Shown: positions 1-8,499 of the stretch, piece by piece
Numbering within the stretch: the stretch's first letter is position 1
Layout of the letters: each line of letters starts with the position of its first letter
NCBI GenBank assembly: GCA_016714445.1
Contig: JADJNF010000003.1
Coordinates: forward strand, 1 to 64,000
Direction of reading: 5' to 3'
DNA length: 64,000 nt
Origin: Saprospiraceae bacterium
GTDB lineage: Bacteria > Bacteroidota > Bacteroidia > Chitinophagales > Saprospiraceae
Position numbers and translations under genes: made by a program
The notes under the pieces: model-generated
Told to the model about the DNA's origin: nothing
What the model saw: only the letters and a program-made list of their open reading frames with translations
Database searches by the model: none

Positions 1-1137
1 ACCATTTCAAAGCTTACTGAAAGTCAGGCAAAAGATCAGCTGCTCGAAGCAGTAAAAGCAAAAGCCCAGAATGATGCACTTGCCATCGAAAAGGAAGCCA
101 TCTCAAATGCACATACCAATGCAAATAAGGAAGCAAAAAAGATCGTGATTCAAACGATTCAAAGGATGTGTGCAGAGTATACCATTGAGAATACGGTGTC
201 TGTATTTAACCTTGAATCTGATGAAATCAAAGGCCAGATCATAGGGCGTGAAGGAAGAAACATTCGTGCTCTCGAAGCTGCAACCGGTGCAGAAATAGTA
301 GTCGACGATACTCCTGAGGCCATCGTCATTTCCAGCTTTGATCCTATCAGAAGAGAGCTGTGCAGACTGGCACTAAAAAAATTGGTAGCAGATGGTCGTA
401 TACACCCCGCCAAGATAGAGGAGACTGTAGCAAAAGTCAAAAAGCAACTCGAAGAGCAGATTATCGAAATCGGAGAACGTACTATCATTGATCTCGATAT
501 TCATGGATTGGCTCCTTATCTTGTGAAAATGGTGGGTCGGATGAGATTCCGTTCTTCTTACGGACAAAATTTGCTTAAACACTCCATAGAAACAGCCAAT
601 CTTTGTGCTACCATGGCGGCTGAACTTGGATTGAATCCCAAGCAGATAAAAATGGCGAAACGGGCAGGATTGCTCCATGATATAGGTAAAGTAGCCGAAG
701 AAGACTCTGAATTGTCTCACGCTCTGTTGGGTATGGAGATTTGTGAAAAACACAAAGAACATCCGGTTATCCTGAATGCAGTAGGAGCGCACCATGACGA
801 GATAGAAATGAATAACATCATTTCGCCTATTGTTCAGGCCTGTGATGCGATCTCTGGTGCAAGACCTGGTGCAAGACGTGAAATTCTCGAGAGTTATTTG
901 AAAAGGATTGGTGAACTGGAAGAACTGGCATTGTCCTATGATGGTGTTCAAAAAGCTTATGCGCTTCAAGCTGGTAGAGAGTTGAGAGTCATAGTGGAAT
1001 CAGAAAAAGTCACTGACCAGTATGCAGATGATCTGGCATTTATTATATCACAGAAAATCCAGGATGAAATGCAATATCCCGGTCAGGTAAAAGTTACAGT
1101 GATCAGAGAAAAACGTGCCACTGCTTTTGCCAGGTAG
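1..1137 (+). CDS. rny: Ribonuclease Y, C-terminal part (5' end outside window)
   Basis: The reading frame is open from base 1, so the gene starts upstream of the window; the GTG at 145 lies inside the protein and is not the start. RNase Y is a membrane-anchored endoribonuclease that starts mRNA decay. Visible in order: the end of the charged coiled coil (codons 1-50), a KH RNA-binding domain with the family motif IIGREGRNIRALE, and an HD metal-phosphohydrolase domain with HSIE and HDIGK, followed by the usual C-terminal tail ending about base 1137. The N-terminal transmembrane helix is not in view. Identification rests on near-continuous family signatures and is secure. It is followed at once by an intrinsic terminator. 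Confidence 0.97.
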   Translation, partial: TISKLTESQAKDQLLEAVKAKAQNDALAIEKEAISNAHTNANKEAKKIVIQTIQRMCAEYTIENTVSVFNLESDEIKGQIIGREGRNIRALEAATGAEIVVDDTPEAIVISSFDPIRRELCRLALKKLVADGRIHPAKIEETVAKVKKQLEEQIIEIGERTIIDLDIHGLAPYLVKMVGRMRFRSSYGQNLLKHSIETANLCATMAAELGLNPKQIKMAKRAGLLHDIGKVAEEDSELSHALLGMEICEKHKEHPVILNAVGAHHDEIEMNNIISPIVQACDAISGARPGARREILESYLKRIGELEELALSYDGVQKAYALQAGRELRVIVESEKVTDQYADDLAFIISQKIQDEMQYPGQVKVTVIREKRATAFAR

Positions 1138-1164
1138 AAAGTAATATTCAGAAGTAAAATAAAG

Positions 1165-1203
1165 GGCCGAAGTCAAATCAGTGATTTCGGCCTATTTTTT
1201 TTT
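1165..1203 (+). terminator. Intrinsic terminator of rny
   Basis: An 11-bp stem (GGCCGAAGTCA at 1165-1175 with TGATTTCGGCC at 1182-1192, one G-U pair), a 6-base loop and a run of nine T's follow the rny stop by 27 bases. Confidence 0.85.
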
Positions 1204-1233
1204 GTTTGTAAATGAAAATATAAAGATTAATTA

Positions 1234-1241
1234 TATATTTG
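1234..1241 (+). promoter_or_regulatory. Candidate -7 box (TATATTTG)
   Basis: TATATTTG matches the Bacteroidota -7 consensus TAnnTTTG. The nearest TTTG that could act as -33 box is at 1205-1208, a longer spacing than usual. It would start a transcript near 1248 that ends at the terminator at 1629-1661. Confidence 0.35.
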
Positions 1242-1247
1242 TTCTGT

Positions 1248-1661
1248 CATTACATTCGTGAAATGTTAAAATTTACAAACAAAGAAGAACTTATTAACTT
1301 TTTTAGAGGGTTTTGTGGGTTGGGGTTGTTATTGAGGAGAGAGAATTTAGTCCGGAACATTAGTTGAGTGGATTAGAAATTGATTAATTTCCAATCTAGA
1401 AAATTTTGGGTTTTGGGAATCAACCAAAGTTTTAGTGAGGTGAAGGTTTTGGTGAAGGAGCCAAGGAAGTGCGCAGTAAGTAACTTGAGGAAGAGAGGCA
1501 GATAGGTGATGGAGGGGTCCAAATTGATTTGTAACTTGGAGCAGGTGTTATTTTTGCGATACTAGGTTTACCAATAAACGGCGGTGAGAGGGGTTGTGTT
1601 GGGTAAGTCATAAGCAAGGTAAAGTAGAGCGATTCCAGCAACAAGTGGAAGCGTTTTTTTT
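1248..1661 (+). ncRNA. Candidate structured non-coding RNA of about 410 nt
   Basis: No convincing protein is encoded in the 595 bases between rny and the next gene; the longest open frame (1432-1644, minus strand) is low-complexity and proline-rich. The plus strand is strongly purine-rich from about 1430 to 1640. It holds several perfect or near-perfect hairpins: 1371-1381 with 1386-1396 (one mismatch), TCCAA/TTGGA around 1518-1540, and GTTTA/TAAAC near 1566-1580. It ends in an intrinsic terminator. No RNase P, tmRNA or 6S signature was recognised. Bounds come from the promoter-like box and the terminator. Function unknown. Confidence 0.35.
1629..1661 (+). terminator. Intrinsic terminator without an upstream gene
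   Basis: Stem 1630-1637 with 1646-1653 (CG, mismatch, TTCCA / TGGAA, mismatch, CG) with an 8-base loop, followed by eight T's at 1654-1661. It has no protein gene before it, which is the main reason to suspect an RNA gene here. Confidence 0.6.
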
Positions 1662-1771
1662 CTCAAAAATTTGACCGCCAATAATGTTGAAATGAATTAT
1701 CGCTTTAATTTTATAGTGCGTGTATTCACTCTAAAATATTGATCAAAACTGCAAAAGCGTAAAATAATTTG

Positions 1772-1779
1772 TAGCTTTG
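1772..1779 (+). promoter_or_regulatory. Candidate -7 box for the DsrE-like gene
   Basis: TAGCTTTG fits TAnnTTTG and lies 20 bases before the ATG at 1799. No clear -33 TTTG is seen at the usual spacing. Confidence 0.45.
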
Positions 1780-1798
1780 TATATATAAATTTTAAAAA

Positions 1799-2440
1799 AT
1801 GAATACAAGATCTAATTATACTTTAAATTTTATAAATTTTTTAATATTATCAATATTCCTTACAGTATCTCTGTGTGCTCAGGAACTAAAAACCGCATCA
1901 AAACCAATAACCAAAGAAGATCGGTTTGCAAAACTGGAATCCAAAATGATATTTCCAATGATCAAAGGGAGTAAGATGACCGGGGTGGTACCGGTAGATT
2001 TTATCAATAACGTACTTTCTTCTGAAACAAATATGAAAATTATTTTTGACTTTACTCAAAGTACAGCAAATAATGCTCAGGGTAGCCATGTGAATGAAGG
2101 ATTGGAAGAAGTCACGAGAATATTAAATTTACATCTGGCAGCAGGTCTAAAAAGGGATAATTTAAAAGCAGTAGTCGTTTTTCATTCAGCATCACTACTC
2201 TCTATTTTACATGATGAATACTATCTAAGTAAATATGGAAACAATAATCCGAATAAAGATATATTGAATCAATTGATGAAAAACGGAATTGACTTGGTAG
2301 TCTGCGGTCAAAGTATTATGCTGAGAGAATTGTCCCCGGGAGATATATTACCAGGTATACAATTTGCACTTTCAGCCAAAACTACATTGAGCAAATATCA
2401 AAATATAGGTTATATTTTATTTGACATAAATGAAAAATAA
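1799..2440 (+). CDS. Periplasmic DsrE/DsrF-like family protein
   Basis: 213 residues with an N-terminal signal sequence (hydrophobic stretch about residues 11-26, ending near SLCAQ). The rest has the DsrE-like alpha/beta pattern found in many Bacteroidota periplasmic proteins: a VVVFHSAS strand and loop, an NPN segment, then LVVCGQS with a conserved cysteine and a C-terminal ALSAKTTL...GYILF. DsrE-fold proteins take part in sulfur-relay or thiol chemistry, but secreted ones such as this have no established reaction. The CGQS cysteine is the likely functional residue. It stands alone, with its own promoter-like box, between a possible RNA gene and a T9SS cargo gene. Confidence 0.75.
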   Translation: MNTRSNYTLNFINFLILSIFLTVSLCAQELKTASKPITKEDRFAKLESKMIFPMIKGSKMTGVVPVDFINNVLSSETNMKIIFDFTQSTANNAQGSHVNEGLEEVTRILNLHLAAGLKRDNLKAVVVFHSASLLSILHDEYYLSKYGNNNPNKDILNQLMKNGIDLVVCGQSIMLRELSPGDILPGIQFALSAKTTLSKYQNIGYILFDINEK

Positions 2441-2611
2441 GGGATAGACCGATATTCTGCAATTCACCTTATGATTTTTGTCAGGATTAGAAAAAAAAAT
2501 GTAAAATATTTTACAAATTTGATTTCTGTGTGTTATTTTTACACTAAGGATAGTTTTACGCCGATTGTCTTTATTTTAGAACCATTTATTAATCATTTAA
2601 AGCCACTTGAG

Positions 2612-3661
2612 ATGAGAAAGAGTTTAATAATTGTATTTTATTTCCTTATATTGAGATTCACCGTTTCGGCAGGCGGCGGAATTTATGAAACCTACATGAG
2701 CTTTAGCTTGAATGGAGGAGGGGAGTTTTACCATGGCACAGGTGGTGGCAATCCGTCCCTTCAAGGATCAGTTTTAGGAATTAATTTAGATTTGAATACA
2801 GCTACTCTAGTCATGAAGCTAAGAGGTATAAACAGTTGGAATGATGGTGGTTGTGAAGTAACTTCTGCAAATATGAATTACAGAGTTTATAAAAACGGTG
2901 ATCCGGCACCAAGTTTTACCTCACTACCTCTAAATTTAAATGGTTCTTCTGGAAACAATAAATTTTGGAATGTTAATTCTCCTGATATAAACTTATTGGC
3001 TGGTTTGACTTCTATAGGTACATATAATTTTGAAGTGTATTTTGATGCACCTACAAATGCGTCAGGAGGTTGTGACCCAGTCCTTTATGCAAATAATGGT
3101 GGACCTAATTATATTGGAACATTTTCAGTAAGTACAGCTCTTCCTGTTAAAATAAATTCATTTATAGTTAAGAACAAAAAAGAAGAAAACTTAATCTCTT
3201 GGACGACATCCTCAGAAATAAACAACAACTACTTCGAAGTGCAATATTCTGAAGATGGAAAAACCTTCCAATCTATCGGGAAAGTAGAGGGCTCCGGAAA
3301 TAGCAGCAGAATGACACAATATGAGTTCATGCACGAAAATCCAGATGAGGGTACTTCATATTACAGACTCAAACAAGTCGATTTTGATGGCAAATTTGAA
3401 TATTCCCCTGTGAAATCTATTTATGTTTCTGAGGCAGATGTACGTATTTTCCCAAATCCCGTGACAGATATGTTACATTTTTCCGGCCTTGATGATGAGG
3501 CGGTAGATTTGATTATAAAGGATATGACCGGCAAGGAAGTTTATTCTGTAAAAGAATTGTCGGCACCTTCTTTTGATATTTCCGAATTGAAGAATGGGAT
3601 GTATATCATTTACCTTATTTCACCTCATCGAACCATAAGGGAAAGATTGTTGAAACAATAA
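2612..3661 (+). CDS. Secreted protein with T9SS type A sorting domain
   Basis: The start at 2612 gives a proper signal peptide (MRKSLIIVFYFLILRFTVSA); the frame is open from 2471 but those extra residues are not signal-like. The 350-residue product has an unrecognised Gly/Asn-rich N-terminal region, a fibronectin-like linker typical of T9SS cargo (LPVKINSF...LISWTTSSEINNNYFEVQYS, about residues 180-270), and a C-terminal sorting domain beginning VRIFPNPVTD and ending RLLKQ. It is expected to pass the Sec system and then the T9SS and be placed on the surface. The binding or catalytic role of the N-terminal part is not recognised. A decayed relative of its tail lies at 7404-7652. Confidence 0.85.
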   Translation: MRKSLIIVFYFLILRFTVSAGGGIYETYMSFSLNGGGEFYHGTGGGNPSLQGSVLGINLDLNTATLVMKLRGINSWNDGGCEVTSANMNYRVYKNGDPAPSFTSLPLNLNGSSGNNKFWNVNSPDINLLAGLTSIGTYNFEVYFDAPTNASGGCDPVLYANNGGPNYIGTFSVSTALPVKINSFIVKNKKEENLISWTTSSEINNNYFEVQYSEDGKTFQSIGKVEGSGNSSRMTQYEFMHENPDEGTSYYRLKQVDFDGKFEYSPVKSIYVSEADVRIFPNPVTDMLHFSGLDDEAVDLIIKDMTGKEVYSVKELSAPSFDISELKNGMYIIYLISPHRTIRERLLKQ

Positions 3662-3675
3662 GTATTTGTTGGAAA

Positions 3676-3704
3676 TGAATGGGCTTTATTTGACTTGCCA
3701 TTCA
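3676..3704. terminator. Possible bidirectional hairpin between convergent genes
   Basis: TGAATGG (3676-3682) pairs with CCATTCA (3698-3704), in the 100 bases between two converging genes. There is no strong T-run on either side. Confidence 0.35.
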
Positions 3705-3761
3705 ATTATTTGCACAACACATAGTATTCGCTGAATATATTTTATGCACTTAGTTTATCTT

Positions 3762-6392
3762 TTAAAATTTTTTATTTATCTGAATATACAACTGTGATGG
3801 TCTGATGGCCAGATATGAAAAATTGTCGAGATTGAAATTTTGGGTAAAAGAAATGAAGTGTGGATTGTTGGTGATATTGCTCCAACGAATGATCAATTCA
3901 CCTTTGAATTTATTAAATTTTTGATTGTATTCGAAGCTAACCATTTCATTTAATATCTTTTTTTCGATAGTTGTTATTATATATTGATTATAAGACAATT
4001 TTAAAGAAATATCTTCTTTTATTTTATAATAATATCCAAGACCTATGTCATATTGGTGCAATCCATTCTTGTTCAGATTATTAAGTATATAGACGTAGGA
4101 AGGTTTAAGACTTAGCACACTGTTTGACAATATGTAATCCAGCGTCAAATCCAAGTTTACTGATTGATTTGTGATGTTTAGATATATATTATTATAGATC
4201 TGAGTACTTGTGGATATGGTGTGGCTGGGTTTAAATTTTAAACTCATATCAGTAATAAAAGGCAAACTAAACTGCATTTTTGTCCTTATACCTTTTACAA
4301 TATTACTGCCGGATATAAGCTGTTGGTTTGCACCATTAGCAGTAAAATCAGCTCTGGAAATCAGACTGTTGATGGTGTAAAAATACTCGGATGACAATTG
4401 AATTTCCAAATTACTTTCCGGCTCATAACCTCTGTAGTCTACTGAAAATATATGTTCCGTATATTGATTGAGATTGGGATTTCCTTGAGCAAGATTTGAA
4501 GGTGTTCTCAGGATATATCCTTCATTATATCTGGTGAAAACATTGTCATAGTCCTTGCGAAAAGTGTATCCGGCACCCAAAACTGCACTAGACTTTATTT
4601 TATATGAATATCCTGTATATAACTTAAAGACAGGAATCGACTGATTTATTTTTTTCTCACGTATGTGGTCTTCCAATGAAAAAAAATGAATTGATCCCGG
4701 TAAGTATATTTTATAAGTATGTTTGTCAAATGTAAGTACATAACTTTGATCAAAAAATATAACTCTATTGTTTTGCACATAATCATTGGTAAAATTTATT
4801 CCTGCGTCCACCAATTTTGTGCTGTCGTTGGATAGCTTCAGCCCAGTATTTATACGATAGACATCTTGAGAAATTTTCCACTGATAGCTCCTTTGCAAAT
4901 TATTTTTTTTGTAATGAAAATCAGCATACATTTTATAAGTATACGAAGTCATGTCATAATTTTGTCTTACAACAGGATAATCACTCAATAAAAAATTTTC
5001 AATAGATATTCTGTTTGGTGTCACTCCTAAAATATGGTTTTGCAATACATATTTAAAGTCGCCATTGATTTGATATGCTTTATTTTTGTGCCTGAAGACA
5101 GAAACAAAATTTCCTGTGACCTCCTGATTTTTGCTTTCTACATTTTCATGGGTAGATAAACTATTGATGATATTGCCAGCAATACCTTTTTTGTTTTCAA
5201 ATTTTGCACGAAGGGTTGCTTTTAGATAGACTTTTTTAGCATTATGTTCATACATTAAATCCTGATGGAAGGACCGAGGTTGATAAGTATTAACAATATC
5301 TTCATTTCTTACTATGGTAGCATTTTGGTCAAAAATCATAAATCTGTTTGATCCGAAAATGGTCTGGTGGTCATCCGTCAAACCAAAATGTAATTTCATT
5401 TGTCCATTTGCGCCTATTTTTCTTAAATAATTTGCACCAACCACTTTTTCATTGTTTTTGGCATATATCATCGGATCCAAAAATAATGGCACACCAATGC
5501 CGGAAATACTCAGCGGTGGTAATTGAAATTGAAATTGGTCGTATTTATTTTGGAATAAATCGTTGTTATGTGCACCAATATTGTTTACAGCCCCGAAAGC
5601 TACAAATTGGAATTTTTTTAAGAATCCGAAAAGGTGCGCACTACCATTATACAGTAAAGGATTGGCACCAGTGCCAACTACCGCTGACCCCGTCATCGCA
5701 ATACCGTTTTTAAGTCTTAGATTGATGGCTGCATTATCCGGTTTGATGATAGAATCCAGTGCTTTAATCGGCTGATGGTGCTCTAATATATCTACTGATT
5801 TGACAGCATCCGGATGTATATTTTTAGTAGCGATCTGATATCTTCCTTCCAACATGTCCAACCCTTCAATATAAAATTTTGAAATACTTAAACCCATATA
5901 ACGGATCTGGCCTTGTTCGATGGTTATACCCGGAATCCTGGAAAGTACCTGCTCGATATTTTTATCTGAAGTTTTTTTAATGTCATTAAAATAATAACTC
6001 AAAGTATCTCCACTTCTTTCATATTTTTTAGGTTTTATGACTACATCCGGCAATCTGTATTCTTGTGGTTCCAAGTCTATTACAGTCATTTTTTTGATGT
6101 CGGTAATATAATATTTTTTGGAGGAAAAGGACAGATGCGTTACCAATATATATATCAGGTTTTCACTATGCCCTATTTTCAAGGTAAACCCACCGTCATT
6201 GTCGGTAATAGCAAAAGCCATCATATGAGATTTGTTTTCTTCATATAGCATCACATTTGCCCCTGCTACAGGCATATTCTTGCCATCCATAATTTTGCCT
6301 CTGAACATCTGCATCTCTTGAGATATCAAGGGTAATGTACAAACTAAGCACCAAATTATCAGCAAAAGAAGGTATTTAAAACGTATAAGCAT
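3762..6392 (-). CDS. TonB-dependent receptor-like outer membrane protein (GLPGLI partner)
   Basis: 876 residues with a signal peptide (about residues 1-24), a carboxypeptidase-regulatory-like beta-sandwich (about 28-115, FRGKIMDGKNMPVAGANVMLYEE), then a plug-like segment (about 120-225; DVVIKPKKY, IEQVLSRIPGITIEQG) and a long beta-barrel region. This is the architecture of the outer membrane beta-barrel family proteins that accompany GLPGLI proteins in Bacteroidota. The ligand is unknown. It starts 6 bases after the stop of the GLPGLI gene, so the two form an operon in which the GLPGLI protein is made first. The C-terminus lacks the usual terminal aromatic, ending QINKKF. Confidence 0.85.
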   Translation of the reverse strand: MLIRFKYLLLLIIWCLVCTLPLISQEMQMFRGKIMDGKNMPVAGANVMLYEENKSHMMAFAITDNDGGFTLKIGHSENLIYILVTHLSFSSKKYYITDIKKMTVIDLEPQEYRLPDVVIKPKKYERSGDTLSYYFNDIKKTSDKNIEQVLSRIPGITIEQGQIRYMGLSISKFYIEGLDMLEGRYQIATKNIHPDAVKSVDILEHHQPIKALDSIIKPDNAAINLRLKNGIAMTGSAVVGTGANPLLYNGSAHLFGFLKKFQFVAFGAVNNIGAHNNDLFQNKYDQFQFQLPPLSISGIGVPLFLDPMIYAKNNEKVVGANYLRKIGANGQMKLHFGLTDDHQTIFGSNRFMIFDQNATIVRNEDIVNTYQPRSFHQDLMYEHNAKKVYLKATLRAKFENKKGIAGNIINSLSTHENVESKNQEVTGNFVSVFRHKNKAYQINGDFKYVLQNHILGVTPNRISIENFLLSDYPVVRQNYDMTSYTYKMYADFHYKKNNLQRSYQWKISQDVYRINTGLKLSNDSTKLVDAGINFTNDYVQNNRVIFFDQSYVLTFDKHTYKIYLPGSIHFFSLEDHIREKKINQSIPVFKLYTGYSYKIKSSAVLGAGYTFRKDYDNVFTRYNEGYILRTPSNLAQGNPNLNQYTEHIFSVDYRGYEPESNLEIQLSSEYFYTINSLISRADFTANGANQQLISGSNIVKGIRTKMQFSLPFITDMSLKFKPSHTISTSTQIYNNIYLNITNQSVNLDLTLDYILSNSVLSLKPSYVYILNNLNKNGLHQYDIGLGYYYKIKEDISLKLSYNQYIITTIEKKILNEMVSFEYNQKFNKFKGELIIRWSNITNNPHFISFTQNFNLDNFSYLAIRPSQLYIQINKKF

Positions 6393-6398
6393 TATACA

Positions 6399-7250
6399 TC
6401 AATACTTTTCTATTAATAAATCCATGCGCGACAGGAATCTTTTTTTCAAAGCCAGCTTTTCTTCTGCAGTTGAATTTAACCTGCCTAAAACGTAAGGGCT
6501 GTTTTTAAATTTTTTTATATCCTCCACAAACGTTTTCCTATCTAGTTTTTGATAATATTTATTGATTATTTCAGGATCATAAAACATGGATTGCCTGCCA
6601 AATTGTATTTCAGTTGCTTCAAAAATATAGAAATCCTGATCATCCTTAATCCTTACAATAAGACCCGGCAATCCTGCAAACACATAAGGTCCATCCATCA
6701 CCGGTATTTCCGGTGTAAACCAAGCCAGATACTTTCTCCCTCCATACTTAGTGGTCGCTTTTGAGCAAACAAGACCCATAATAGTATCCACTTCATCTGT
6801 CAGTGACCAATTTTGAACCAGACTTTCTTCCATATATTTATTGACAAAGGTCAATGGTATTTTGGATTGAAAAAGTCCTTTATTAAAATCTTTGTTGATG
6901 TTTATTTCTGAACGTATGCCTTTCATGGGAGGAAGGAGAGCTCTCTTTTCCATATATTTTTGCACCACTTCTGCGCTTGAAAAGACTGGCTCAGGGTGTT
7001 TGTCATAAAAATGTTTAAAGATAGAATCATTATAACATATAGCACTGGACAAAAATCTGGAAAAATGTCTTATCCTGAAAAGTGTAAATGACACAGGCGA
7101 TGCATATACTTTGTCAATGGTGTCATTCATATATATAAAATCGTACTTGATTTTATACTCTATGGTATCTTCTTTTATTCTGTTTTGGCTCCAAAGGTTA
7201 TGAATAGTTAACAATAAAATGGCGGTAAAATATACGTATTTGGTCATCAT
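6399..7250 (-). CDS. GLPGLI family protein
   Basis: 283 residues with a signal peptide (about 1-22, ending NLWSQ). The name-giving motif is present and exact (FAGLPGLIVRI, about residues 195-205). It is preceded by the usual family segment in which a Cys-containing strand (GLVCSKATTKYGGRKYLAWFTPEIP) leads to DGPYVF. GLPGLI proteins are predicted periplasmic and have no proven function; they are consistently next to TonB-dependent receptors, as here (6-base gap), which suggests a role in assembly or substrate handling of that receptor. Confidence 0.92.
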   Translation of the reverse strand: MMTKYVYFTAILLLTIHNLWSQNRIKEDTIEYKIKYDFIYMNDTIDKVYASPVSFTLFRIRHFSRFLSSAICYNDSIFKHFYDKHPEPVFSSAEVVQKYMEKRALLPPMKGIRSEININKDFNKGLFQSKIPLTFVNKYMEESLVQNWSLTDEVDTIMGLVCSKATTKYGGRKYLAWFTPEIPVMDGPYVFAGLPGLIVRIKDDQDFYIFEATEIQFGRQSMFYDPEIINKYYQKLDRKTFVEDIKKFKNSPYVLGRLNSTAEEKLALKKRFLSRMDLLIEKY

Positions 7251-7403
7251 AATAGTGTCGGAAAGATTAAAAAATGAATACTCTGCAAAATAGATATTTT
7301 AAAAATATATGCAAAGTATCCATACTTATAAATTAAATTAGCTTATTTTTAAGATTCACAAATTCATCACAAGCCTGGTAGCATAATTGCAAAATATAAT
7401 TAA

Positions 7404-7652
7404 GAAGCGGAGGATGAAAACATCCATATTTTTCCGAATCCTGCAACCGAAAAATTAAGTTTTTCAGGAATCAGTGATAGATCTATAGATATGACCATTA
7501 CAGATTTGACAGGAAAAGAAGTGTTTTAGGCTAAAGATTTTGTTGGCCCCAATCTGGATGTCTCTGCACTAATACATGGGATATACACCATTTGTATTAT
7601 TAAAAATAACCGTACTTTATGTAAAAAATTAATGATGTATTATAATTTTTAA
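7404..7652 (+). pseudogene. Remnant of a T9SS type A sorting domain
   Basis: Frame beginning at 7404 reads EAEDENIHIFPNPATEKLSF, then a DLTGKEVF block, an in-frame TAG at 7527-7529, and continues to a normal sorting-domain end (LDVSALIHGIYTI...) with stop at 7650-7652. Residue by residue it parallels the tail of the gene at 2612-3661 (IFPNP, FSG, DLTGKEV/DMTGKEV), so it is a decayed duplicate. No passenger domain or start remains upstream (a TAA lies at 7401). The rest of the 7251-7833 gap shows nothing else. Confidence 0.75.
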
Positions 7653-7833
7653 ATTGAATCTGTTATCGGATTGTCATAATTGATAGTTTTGTTTTTATAA
7701 AATGTATGTCAACCAAAAATGTGAACTATTTGAGGTATATACAGCAATTCATACCCTGATAATTATTTGATAAATAAATAGGGACAGTCTAATATTAAAA
7801 TTACTTTTACGTAGAATTTAATAAGTTATATTT

Positions 7834-8459
7834 ATGTCATATCGATGGTTGATTTTAGGTATATTAGCTATAAATTATTTAGCTTGTATAGGCAAAGACA
7901 TTAAGGTGGGAAGTGAAGGTAGTTTGTCTGCTGATTCTACTGCTCAAATTATGATAAGAACATCTGCGAAAGATGGTGAAATCACAGAAAGAGGTTTAGT
8001 CAGAGAAGTGGAAGATTCAGGTTATCCGTTTTCAACGGTCACTATTGAGTTTCCGGAGCGAAAATTTACTGAATACTTCACCATAAATATGGAAGAGGTA
8101 GAAAACGCATCTTTGGATGTGATCAGACATTATGTGGGAAAGTATGTCATTTTTAATTACACATCAACTTTGTCTCATACATTACTTGATCTGCAGAAGA
8201 ATGGTCAATCTTTGCTGGGAATGGAGCAAATGATATTGACTCAAATTGGAGAATTATAGAAGGAGAATTGGATGGAGCAAGTGAAGAGACAGCTGGTGAT
8301 CTGCCAGGTGAAATAAGTATTTGGGCAGATGATGGGGAGAATCTATATTTTGAATTTTATGTGACCTCAGAAATGGTTGCTGCGAATGGCAAAAGAGTAA
8401 AAGGATTTTATGACATCAGAACCAAAAATGAGATTAAATCTATACAGGTTGATGGATGA
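7834..8459 (+). pseudogene. Hypothetical lipoprotein split by one frameshift
   Basis: The first 128 codons start with a lipoprotein signal (ILAINYLAC, Cys about residue 18). The frame then runs into a stop at 8257-8259. From about 8220 the -1 frame continues sensibly (NGANDIDSNWRIIEGELDG...SIQVDG, stop 8457-8459). Adding one A to GGAATGG at 8218-8224 would restore a single protein of about 208 residues. No family was recognised. It may be a real pseudogene or a one-base sequence error in a short homopolymer. Confidence 0.65.
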
Positions 8460-8499
8460 AAAGTAAGTTTTTACTTTTCTATATTACATACTGATTTGA

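Noticed and set aside
1432..1644. Proline-rich 70-codon open frame on the minus strand
   Set aside because: Low-complexity composition mirrors the purine-rich opposite strand; no start context or family resemblance. Better explained as part of a non-coding RNA interval.
1248..1661. RNase P RNA or tmRNA
   Set aside because: The conserved P4 and ACAGAA-type blocks of RNase P and the tRNA-like ends of tmRNA are absent.
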